Shown here: piece by piece, positions 25,816 through 35,000 of the stretch
How the letters are laid out: each line of letters opens with the position of its first letter
How positions within the stretch are numbered: position 1 is the first letter of the stretch
Origin: Clostridia bacterium
GTDB lineage: Bacteria; Bacillota; Clostridia; Christensenellales; Maliibacteriaceae
Reading direction: 5' to 3'
DNA length: 51,832 bases
NCBI GenBank assembly: GCA_017431145.1
Contig: JAFRLQ010000073.1
Coordinates: forward strand, 1 to 51,832
The notes under the pieces: generated by a model
Told to the model about the DNA's origin: nothing
What the model saw: only the letters and a program-made list of their open reading frames with translations
The model's database searches: none
Translations under genes and position numbers: made by a program

Positions 25816-26850
25816 ATGAGCACTGTATTTGTGACTGGCGGTGCCGGGTTTATTGGCAGCAACTTCATTTTTTATTTATTGAAGGAACACCCTGAAGACC
25901 GGGTCGTTTGTCTGGATAAACTGACCTACGCAGGCAATCTGAGCACACTCAAGGATGTGCTGGATATGCCTAATTTCCGTTTTTGCAAAACGGATATCTG
26001 TGACCGTGAATCGGTCTACGCATTGTTTGAGGAAGAGCATCCGGATATCGTGGTAAATTTTGCTGCGGAAAGCCATGTGGACCGCAGCATAGAGCACCCG
26101 GAGGTCTTTCTTAACACAAATATTCTGGGAACAGCGGTCATGATGGACGCATGCCGCAAATATGGGATTGTACGGTATCATCAGGTCTCCACAGACGAGG
26201 TTTATGGCGATCTGCCGCTTGACCGTCCCGATCTGTTCTTCACTGAAGAAACGCCGATTCACACAAGTTCTCCCTATTCCTCGTCAAAGGCAGGAGCAGA
26301 CCTGCTGGTGTTGGCATATCACCGCACATATGGATTGCCGGTAACGATCAGCCGTTGTTCCAATAACTACGGGCCTTATCACTTCCCGGAAAAACTGATT
26401 CCGTTGATGATCATCAATGCGCTGCATGACAAAGCTTTGCCGGTTTACGGAGAAGGACTCAACGTACGCGACTGGCTGTATGTGGAGGATCATTGCCGTG
26501 CAATCGATCTCATCATTCGCAAAGGAACTGCAGGCGAGGTTTACAATGTCGGCGGACATAACGAGATGCAGAACATTGAAATCGTGCGCCTCATTTGCAA
26601 AGCACTGGGAAAACCCGAATCCCTGATCACGCATGTGACGGACCGCAAGGGACATGATATGCGATATGCGATCGATCCCTCAAAGATCCACAGGGAATTG
26701 GGCTGGCTCCCCGAGACGAAGTTCGAGGATGGTTTGCAGAAAACGATCGAATGGTATCTTTCACACGAGGATTGGTGGCAGCCCATTGTAAGCGGGGAAT
26801 ACCAGAACTACTACGAGGAGATGTACGGCAACCGGGAGATCGTGGGATGA
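25816..26850 (+). CDS. rfbB: dTDP-glucose 4,6-dehydratase RmlB
   Basis: The 344-residue extended SDR converts dTDP-glucose to the 4-keto-6-deoxy intermediate. It has the NAD loop TGGAGFIGSNF at the N-terminus, FAAESHVDRSI, STDEVYGDLP and the catalytic YSSSK near residue 155. The ATG at 25816 follows GGGAGG at 5 nt, and the longer frame from 25798 is not supported. Its stop overlaps the rmlD start (ATGA). Its 4-keto product could also feed the DegT aminotransferase at 15184. Confidence 0.96.
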   Translation: MSTVFVTGGAGFIGSNFIFYLLKEHPEDRVVCLDKLTYAGNLSTLKDVLDMPNFRFCKTDICDRESVYALFEEEHPDIVVNFAAESHVDRSIEHPEVFLNTNILGTAVMMDACRKYGIVRYHQVSTDEVYGDLPLDRPDLFFTEETPIHTSSPYSSSKAGADLLVLAYHRTYGLPVTISRCSNNYGPYHFPEKLIPLMIINALHDKALPVYGEGLNVRDWLYVEDHCRAIDLIIRKGTAGEVYNVGGHNEMQNIEIVRLICKALGKPESLITHVTDRKGHDMRYAIDPSKIHRELGWLPETKFEDGLQKTIEWYLSHEDWWQPIVSGEYQNYYEEMYGNREIVG

Positions 26851-27722
26851 AAGTATTGGTAACGGGCATCGAGGGTCAGCTTGGACACGATGTTATGAAA
26901 GAACTGGGGAAGCGCGGACATGAGATGATCGGTACAGATCTGCACGCCGCGCTCGCAGTCGATTTGACGGATGTGTCTGCGGTCGATGCGTGTGTGGATA
27001 GTATTGTGCCGGATGCTGTGATCCATTGTGCGGCATGGACTGCAGTAGACGCAGCGGAAGAGCCGGAAAACGAAAAAACTGTCTGGGCAGTCAACTCAGA
27101 TGCGACAAGATATCTTGCGCAGGCTGCTGCACGGCATAATGCAAAGATGGTCTATTTGAGTACGGATTACGTGTTCGACGGAAAAGGGACGCTTCCCAGA
27201 ATGCCGGAGGAAACGGATTACGCACCGCTCAATGTCTACGGAAAGACCAAACTTGCGGGAGAACAGGAAGTGCGTACATACTGCAAAAAGCACTTTATCG
27301 TTCGTATTGCGTGGGTGTTCGGTATCAATGGGAACAATTTTGTAAAAACGATGCTGCGTGTGGGAAAAACACATGAGACGGTGCGCGTGGTAAACGATCA
27401 GATCGGAACGCCTACCTATACGGCGGATCTGGCAAGATTGCTTGTGGATATGATTGAAACAGACAAATACGGGACGTATCACGCAACAAACGAAGGAGGA
27501 TACATCTCGTGGTATGATTTTACCTGCGAGATTTACCGGCAGGCTGGATATACAACGAAGGTAGTTCCTGTGACGACAGCGGAATATGGTTTGTCCCGTG
27601 CTGCACGTCCGTTCAACAGCAGACTTGACAAAACGAAACTCAAAGAGGCGGGGTTTACACCGCTTCCGGACTGGAAGGATGCACTTCATCGCTATCTTGT
27701 ACAGTTGAAACAGGGAGAATGA
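26847..27722 (+). CDS. rfbD: dTDP-4-dehydrorhamnose reductase RmlD
   Basis: The 291-residue reductase performs the last step to dTDP-L-rhamnose. The conserved landmarks are VTGIEGQLGHDV at the N-terminus, YLSTDYVFDGKG, the catalytic YGKTKLAGE, and VVNDQIGTPTYTADLA. The ATG overlaps the stop of rmlB. The longer upstream frame starting at 26751 would overlap rmlB by 100 bases and is rejected. RmlC follows 6 nt downstream. Confidence 0.95.
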   Translation: MKVLVTGIEGQLGHDVMKELGKRGHEMIGTDLHAALAVDLTDVSAVDACVDSIVPDAVIHCAAWTAVDAAEEPENEKTVWAVNSDATRYLAQAAARHNAKMVYLSTDYVFDGKGTLPRMPEETDYAPLNVYGKTKLAGEQEVRTYCKKHFIVRIAWVFGINGNNFVKTMLRVGKTHETVRVVNDQIGTPTYTADLARLLVDMIETDKYGTYHATNEGGYISWYDFTCEIYRQAGYTTKVVPVTTAEYGLSRAARPFNSRLDKTKLKEAGFTPLPDWKDALHRYLVQLKQGE

Positions 27723-27728
27723 GTAAGG

Positions 27729-28337
27729 ATGGGACAGATCAAAGTGACCTATAATGCGGGCGGGATCGCGGGGCTGTGTGTGATTGAGCCCCAGGTCCAT
27801 GGGGACAGCCGCGGCTACTTTATGGAGACTTACAATGCAAATGATATGCGCGAGGCGGGACTGGATATCCTGTTTGTACAGGACAATCAGTCCATGAGCA
27901 CGAAAGGTGTTCTGCGCGGTCTGCACTATCAGAAGCAGTTTCCGCAGACCAAACTGGTACGCGTGGTACGCGGCAGCGTATTCGATGTGGCGGTTGATCT
28001 GCGTGCGGATTCGGCGACCTACGGAAAGTGGTTCGGAGTGGAACTCAGTGCGGAGAACAAGAAGCAGTTTCTCATTCCGAAGGGGTTTGCGCATGGATTT
28101 CTCGTTTTGACGGAAGAGGCAGAGTTTTGCTACAAATGCGATGATTTCTATCATCCCAATGATGAGGGTGGAATTGCGTGGAACGATCCCGAGATCGGGG
28201 TCCAGTGGCCGGATGTGAGAGGCGATTATCCCGGAAATGCAGATGCTTCGGGTTATACGCTTTCAGACGGCACTCCGCTGAACCTGTCACGGAAAGATCA
28301 ACTGTGGGACGGGCTTGGATCCCGTCAGGACGCTTGA
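27729..28337 (+). CDS. rfbC: dTDP-4-dehydrorhamnose 3,5-epimerase RmlC
   Basis: The 202-residue cupin-fold epimerase acts on the RmlB product. DSRGYFMETYN, VLRGLHYQKQ (catalytic His), KGFAHGFLVL and CDDFYHPNDEGGIAWND are all present. It is slightly longer than the usual 180-190 residues, with extra residues at the C-terminus. It completes the dTDP-rhamnose set. The gene order A-B-D-C is common in Firmicutes. Confidence 0.95.
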   Translation: MGQIKVTYNAGGIAGLCVIEPQVHGDSRGYFMETYNANDMREAGLDILFVQDNQSMSTKGVLRGLHYQKQFPQTKLVRVVRGSVFDVAVDLRADSATYGKWFGVELSAENKKQFLIPKGFAHGFLVLTEEAEFCYKCDDFYHPNDEGGIAWNDPEIGVQWPDVRGDYPGNADASGYTLSDGTPLNLSRKDQLWDGLGSRQDA

Positions 28338-28403
28338 TCGTTTGTTCCGGAATGACAATGTGAGCCCGAAAAAGCGAAAAGAAACGGAGAACGGCAACAG
28401 CGG

Positions 28404-29873
28404 ATGGCAACAGAAGGCAGAAAGGTAATCAAGGCCGGGATCGGATATACGATCGGCAATTATCTGATGAAGGGATTGAATTTTTTCACGATCCCTTTAT
28501 TTGCGTATCTGCTGACAAAGGGCGATTACGGGAAATTCGGTACATTCGGTGCGTATGAGGGGATTCTGTATGTAATCCTGGGCGCGGCGATTCATACCAG
28601 TTATAAGAATGCCCGTTATAAATACAGACTCACCGAGGAAGGCGTGGCCGAGGGAGACGACTATTACACTTACGTTTCCGATACCATGATCTTCATCCTG
28701 ATGAGCATGACTGTGCTTCTGATTGCTGCGAACGTATTCTCCAGGTGGCTTACGGTTTGGCTGAAGCTGGACCTGTTGAGCCTGAACCTGCTCGTGATCT
28801 ATTGTGCGGCAACAGCAATCATTGCCTGCTTCAATATGGATACGTCACTTAACTACGGATACGGCAAGTATCTGTTGGTGGCGATGCTTACAGCGGTAAG
28901 CTCGATCGGCCTAACGCTTCTTCTGATCTGGAAGGTTTTTCCCGAAAACGGTTATCTTTGTCGGGTGATCGGAACGGTCGCATCGAATGCGATCGCAGCT
29001 GCGGTAATCGTTATCTACTTCCTGCACAGAATGTCTCCGAAGCAATTTGTTTCCAGAATGAAGTGGGGCTTGAAATACAGTCTTCCGATCGTTCCGCACG
29101 GTATCAGTCAGGTCATCCTGAATTTGTTTGATCGGATCATGATTCAGCAGATGATCGGCGATGCATCTGCAGGCGTGTATAACTTTGCCTACAATGTCTA
29201 TACGATCATTCAGGTCACGGCAAATTCCATAGATACTGTGTGGAGCCCCTGGTATTATGAACACCGACAGGAGGATGATTTTAAAGGGATAAGGGATTAC
29301 AGTATCCTGTTTATTCTTTTACTGTTTGCGATCTGCAGCATGGTGATGCTGCTGAGCCCTGAGCTTGTGCTGATTCTCGGACGACAGAAATATGCTGAAG
29401 CTGAATTCTGTGCCATTCCGATTGCTGCAGCAGGGTATTTCGCCTACCTGTATCTTCTGCCTGCAAGTGTCGAGTACTATCATGCGAAAACGAAATCCAT
29501 CGCCGCGGCAACTATGAGCGCAGCGGCGCTGAACATTGTGATGAACTATTTCTGCATCAGACATTTCGGATATGTGGCTGCTGCGTATACGACGCTTGTC
29601 ACATATATTCTGTATTTTTTGTTCCATTATGTTACAGCATGGCGTCTTGAGAAACGTTGTATGTTTGCCAATATGCATCTGTTGATCTCCTGCGCCGGGA
29701 TACTGGCGGTAATGGCGTTCTCGCTTGCGATGATCCATCAGAGAATTATACGAATCGGATTTGCTATAGTATTGTTCGCGGCGATACTGTTTTATGAGGA
29801 AAAAAGGTTCCACGGAATCCGCGCGTATCTAAAGAAGGGGAAAAAGAAAAATGAAACAGCTGACGCTTCGTGA
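28404..29873 (+). CDS. Wzx-type polysaccharide flippase 2
   Basis: The 489-residue MOP-superfamily exporter opens GYTIGNYLMKGLNFFTIPLF with LLTKGDYGKFGTF, the conserved N-terminal region of the family, and has about 12-14 membrane helices. It differs in sequence from the flippase at 8607. The ribosome binding site is weak (GGAG 14 nt upstream), so a slightly different start is possible. The last 23 bases overlap the third licD-like gene, which suggests joint expression and that this flippase carries a LicD-modified lipid intermediate. Confidence 0.9.
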   Translation: MATEGRKVIKAGIGYTIGNYLMKGLNFFTIPLFAYLLTKGDYGKFGTFGAYEGILYVILGAAIHTSYKNARYKYRLTEEGVAEGDDYYTYVSDTMIFILMSMTVLLIAANVFSRWLTVWLKLDLLSLNLLVIYCAATAIIACFNMDTSLNYGYGKYLLVAMLTAVSSIGLTLLLIWKVFPENGYLCRVIGTVASNAIAAAVIVIYFLHRMSPKQFVSRMKWGLKYSLPIVPHGISQVILNLFDRIMIQQMIGDASAGVYNFAYNVYTIIQVTANSIDTVWSPWYYEHRQEDDFKGIRDYSILFILLLFAICSMVMLLSPELVLILGRQKYAEAEFCAIPIAAAGYFAYLYLLPASVEYYHAKTKSIAAATMSAAALNIVMNYFCIRHFGYVAAAYTTLVTYILYFLFHYVTAWRLEKRCMFANMHLLISCAGILAVMAFSLAMIHQRIIRIGFAIVLFAAILFYEEKRFHGIRAYLKKGKKKNETADAS

Positions 29874-30675
29874 GACTCAATTGGCGGCACTGGAGACCTA
29901 TAAGGCGCTGCGGAAAATCTGTGATCAGTTAGATGTGCGTTATACAATTGCGTACGGTTCTTTGATCGGTGCGATTCGTCATAAGGGATTCATTCCCTGG
30001 GATGATGATTTGGACTTGCTGTTGCCGCGCCCGGATTATGACAAGCTGTGTAGGTATCTGAATGCGCATGCGGAACAACTGAGACCGTATCAGTTAGATA
30101 CATTCCAGAAAACGCAACACTATCCGTTTTATATCGCAAGGTTTACGGATACCAGATATCATCTGGAATTTACGGACAGGAAATACACATCAGGGATATT
30201 TGTGGATCTTTACCCTCTGGATGGATTGGGCGACGAAAAAGGCGTTGCAGAATGGCGTGCGAGAGGAAAAAAACTGCTCCGCGTGCTGAAACACCTGACG
30301 CTCAGCAATTATCCCGGTTTTTTATATGGAGACGGTATGCTGCACAAGATCGGCAATCTGCCGAACTGTATTTACAGCAAGGTGTTGGGACGGAAACGCT
30401 TCTTCTCTTATCTGGACAGGATTGCACATGAACACACGTGGGAAGAGAGCGGTTTTGTTGCAGTAAAGGCTTGGGATGTAGATGTACCTATCGTCTATGA
30501 GAGAACATGGCTTGAGGAAACGGTTATGATGCCGTTTGAGGATACAGAAGTGCCGGTTCCCAAAGAGTATGACAGGATTCTAAGGATGACATACGGAGAC
30601 TATATGCAGCTGCCACCTGAAAAGAACAGACAACCGCATCATGAATATTCAGCATACCTGAAGGTAGAAGGATAA
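29851..30675 (+). CDS. LicD-family phosphotransferase 3
   Basis: The 274-residue protein has AYGSLIGAIRHKGFIPWDDD, with acidic residues at 50-55 (WDDDLD), then GIFVDLYPLDGLG, and YGDYMQLPPEKNRQPHHE near the end. The first glycine of the usual GG pair is replaced (AYGS instead of GGxL). That is tolerated in some members but could mean a different donor. The start lies within the end of the flippase gene. No third IspD/SDR pair accompanies it, so it must share a CDP donor with the other two modules. Confidence 0.88.
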   Translation: MKQLTLRETQLAALETYKALRKICDQLDVRYTIAYGSLIGAIRHKGFIPWDDDLDLLLPRPDYDKLCRYLNAHAEQLRPYQLDTFQKTQHYPFYIARFTDTRYHLEFTDRKYTSGIFVDLYPLDGLGDEKGVAEWRARGKKLLRVLKHLTLSNYPGFLYGDGMLHKIGNLPNCIYSKVLGRKRFFSYLDRIAHEHTWEESGFVAVKAWDVDVPIVYERTWLEETVMMPFEDTEVPVPKEYDRILRMTYGDYMQLPPEKNRQPHHEYSAYLKVEG

Positions 30676-30768
30676 GAATCTGGGCTTTGAAACCTGAAAA
30701 AGGATGACTGTGCGAAGGAGAATAACAGACGTTACGATGAATGACGCTGGATCCGGGAAGACGCCTGT

Positions 30769-31940
30769 ATGTGCAAGACAGAGCAGTGGGCATATAAAGA
30801 GATGAAAAGCAATTGGATTGATTCTTTGAAGCAAGGGAATAAGGCAAGAAACGGGGAACTGGATGCATTGAGATTTCTTGCGATAACATTGGTTATTGCA
30901 AGCCATTGTGATTTTATTGATCAGGGCGGTGTTGGAGTCTGCCTGTTTTTTGCCTTGAGCGGTTTTTTTGCGGTTAAACCTTTTGTACATGATGGGGAAC
31001 GCAGTTTTCTATCATTGAAGGGAGTACTTTTCTATTATGTAGAAAGGTTTTTCAGATTGATTCCGATTACGTGGCTTCATCTTATCCTTGCAACCGTGTT
31101 TTTCCAGCGGTACAGTTTTGTTGATGTTCACAGCGCGTCCAGTGTTTTGCTGAATATGTTTTTCATAAAATCGTCAGGACATCTTTGGTTTTTACAGCAT
31201 ATTGTTGTTTTTTACTTCTTTGTTCCCATGCTGATGCGGCTTTTTTATCTTATGAAAAGACTTGGCTCATTATTACGCATTGATGAAAAAGCGAATGGTT
31301 TTGTATGTGTATTTTTGTTTTTGTGTCTGTCTTTTTTGGCTGTTTTTCTTATTCCAAGAACACATTTCACTCTTTATGGAAACGGCATGAAGCGGCCTTT
31401 TTGCCTGGGATATCTTATGCTTGGAATGACTACGGGTTTTCTCTTCAGGCTCCATGAAGACTTACAGATAAGATTAAATGAACGCAAATGGTATCGTTTT
31501 ATGAGCGGTATGATTGTTTCCTTGTTCATTGTTTTTTGTTTAGTAACTTCAGATTCAGTGTTGTCCAGATTTGACAGTATATATGCAGGTTACTATATCG
31601 GCTGGAGCAGACCTCTGCTTTGTGTGGTCCTTGGGTGTATAGCTGTTTTCTTCACGGCAACGGGCGGAGATAATTACATTAATAAACTGTTCGTATTCCT
31701 TTTATATCCCATCTTGGGAGAATAAGTTTTGAATTGTATTTGTTTCACTGGGGCTTTTTGGCGTTGAAGACAGGAAATCATATCCGAGATTTTTTGCTTG
31801 TGATGCTTGTTACGATCTGCGTTGCTGAAATGGTGCACAATTATTTTGAAATGCCGATTGTTCAAAAGACAAAAGAAGTTTTATCCGTGAAAATGGCAAA
31901 AAACGGCAAAAGAAGTATATCGCATAAAGAATCATTTTAA
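30769..31940 (+). pseudogene. Acyltransferase family 3, frameshifted
   Basis: The first 318 codons encode a polytopic acyltransferase-3 protein (RNGELDALRFLAITLVIASH with its conserved His; GGVGVCLFFALSGFF; GHLWFLQHIVVFYFFVPML). The frame ends at a TAA at 31723-31725, exactly where the family text should continue. In the +2 frame it resumes as SFELYLFHWGFLALKT... to 31940. One missing base in gaataag restores a single protein of about 390 residues, so this is a one-base deletion, a phase-variable state or a read error. Intact members acylate surface glycans. The DNA is A+T-rich. The start is uncertain (30769 or 30802). Confidence 0.8.
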
Positions 31941-32040
31941 TCTATAATTGAATCAGATAGAGAAACGATCAGGTATACGGAAGAAGTGTACCTTTTTGGC
32001 ATACATAAAAAGACAGGATATCGAAAGGAAGGGGACGGCT

Positions 32041-35000
32041 ATGAATAACAGAAGAATCAGAAGACTCAGCATTCTGCTTGTGCTTGTTTTGCTTGCGGGC
32101 GCGTTACCGTTTGCGGGGGTGACAGCGCGTGCGGCGGGATACCGATACGAGATCCGGAATGTGATTGCACAGTCGGTCGATACCGGAGTGTCATGGCTGG
32201 AACCGGCCTACGGAAAAGAGATCTACGCGCCGAAGTGGGGAGGATTCCACATCACGACTGCGGAATATGGAGAACTGCCGTGGGAAGTCCTGGACATCAG
32301 TTCTGCGAGCTGGCTCAAAAAGGACGCAGGCGGTCACTGGGAGACCCCGGAGAGTTCAGTGTTTACTGCAGGTACGTATAAGTTCCAGTGCCGTGTATAT
32401 GTCAACAGTGAGTTGTATACGATAGCCAAAAATATGGTCCTGACTGTCAACGGCACTGCATACACAAGGGGCAGTTCCAATATCGGGTATGCATCCGCGT
32501 ATATGACGTTCTCGTCTCCGGAGTACGTGATCGAGGAGAGCGGCGAACTGACCTTTGCGGACAGCGCTTCCTTTGATATCCCGGAAAACTATCCGCGCGA
32601 GGCGATCGCGCCTGTGGATGTTTCCACCGCGGCGCACGGCGGAACGAAGCCCTATACGTTCAGCAAGGACTCCGGACCGGACTGGATCAGCGTTTCCTCG
32701 TCCGGCGTCATTACCGGAATACCGCAGGAGACCGGCGCAAACCAGGATCTGATCGTGAAGGTAACGGATGACGACGGGGACTGGCGCACGATCGCGATCG
32801 AGGTCGGCGGCACGCTTCTCAATCCCGATGACAGGGAAGAAATCACGGAGGTACGGCTGACCTGGAACGGGATGTCGCAACTCTATTATACCAACGGGAC
32901 ACACAATACGGATTTTTCGTTTACCGGATCCGGAAACTGGCGTGATGCGGTCATATGGTATTCCGCCAACGGCCACTGGATCAAAAAACAGGGCGACACC
33001 TGGGTCGACGCAGGCAACCAGTTCGAACCCGGGACCTATAAATTCCAGAATACGCTGTTCATCGACGACGACCTGATCACGGAGTACAGGATGGGAGAGA
33101 ATGTGAAGGTCACGGTAGACGATACGACATGGAAGACCATGGGGTACCAGGATGTCTTCACAGAGGATCTCAAGAGATCCTGCATTTCAATCAGCTCGCC
33201 GGAATACACGATCGATACATCTTCACTGTGCACGGTCACGTTCGATCTGAATGGTGTGAATGCTTCGCCGGCACCTTACGCACAGTATGTGGCAAAGGGC
33301 GGCAGGATCAGCAGACCGACCGATCCCGTGGCAAGCGACTATAATTTCCTTGGATGGTATACGAGCCCAGCCTGCAATGCAATCGACCTGTTCGATGTGC
33401 TTGATCCTATCTACGACAGCGAGTTCACACTGTATGCCGGATGGGAACAGAAGGCGATGAGCGGACAGGCCAGGATCAACGGCACTGTCAAGTACTTCGG
33501 CGACACACTTGACCTGACGCTGTCGGGAGATGCCGCGCAGCTGGATCCGTCAAGGCTGCGGTATCAGTGGCTTTATTCGTATGATAATGAAGACTGGAGG
33601 ACCATTACAGGCGAGACGGGGGCGTCCTGCGAGACGGTTTCCGACGGATCCTCCGGACGTTACTACTGTTGTGAGATCACAGCGACGGGACGTACCGGCT
33701 CTATACGAAGCAACGCACGTTATGTTTATGAGAGACCCGAGCTTGTTCTGGAAGGGACCGTTACGATCAAGAATTCATCCATCTACGGGAACGATCCGAC
33801 GCTGTACAGCGGAACGGAATGCTATGCGGACTTTGTGTGCACAGAGATCGATCCGACGATGGAGATTGAGTATCAGTGGCAGAGAAGCCCCAACGGAGCG
33901 ACAGGATGGGAAAACATTCAGGCGGCGAATGACAAATACTATACGCCGACGGATGAAGATGAGGACAAATTCATCCGCTGCATGGTGTACGATCCGTATC
34001 GAAGCGGTACACCGACCAGTGCGGCGAAACACGTGAACTACAGAGTAACCTTCTACAGACTCACTTATGATTACGCGGGACTGACGAACAATTTTACGTA
34101 CACCCAGTTCCGGCGCGGCAATAAACCGCATGAAAACACAGCTCCGTATGTAGCGGGATACGAGTTCGTCGACTGGTACACGAACCGGAACTACAACGAG
34201 AAATTCGACTTCAGCAAGCCGATCCTGAAAGACACAACGATCTATGCGAAGTACAGGCCGTCTACCGTTTATCATACCGTTTCGTTTGACATGAACGGAT
34301 ACGGGGAGCAGATCGAGGATCAGATTGTGCTTGACGGAATGACTGTTCAGATCCCTGAGGATCCGACCTATGTGCACGGAACGTTCATCGGATGGTGGAA
34401 AGACGCTCAGGGGACGTACTCATATGACTATGATTTCCGCAATCCGGTCACAAGAGATTTTACGATTTACGCCAATTGGGAAATTGCACCGCATACCCTG
34501 GGAGAATGGGAGATCGTTTCTCCCGCGACCTATACGTCGACAGGCCTCCGCATCCGCAGATGCACCGTGTGCGGCGAGATCGTGGAAACGGAAGAGATCC
34601 CGAAACTGGCAATGGAGGGATTCGTCCAGCTCGACGGGGCATGGTACTACTATGAGAACGGGAAGGCCGTGACCGGCTGGAAAAAGATCGACGGCATCTG
34701 GTACTGGTTCAGCTCGACAGGCGCAGCCATGAGCGGCTGGGGCAAATACGGCGGCAAGTGGTACTACACGGACGATCACGGCAAGATGCTCAGCGGCTGG
34801 GTGCAGGAGAACGGAAAATGGTATTACATGAATGAAGACGGGACCATGCGGGCAAACAGCTGGCTGAACGAAAACGGTGTCTGGTATTATTTCGGTTCGA
34901 GCGGTGATGCTCTGACCGGCTGGCAACAGATCGGCGGCAAGTGGTACTACATGGATGCAAACGGTGCGATGCAAACCGGATGGATCACATACAACGGAAA

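Noticed and set aside
31943-31948. TATAAT before the repeat-protein gene as a promoter
   Set aside because: No acceptable -35 sequence 16-18 nt upstream. The repeat protein may have its own promoter, but I could not place it.
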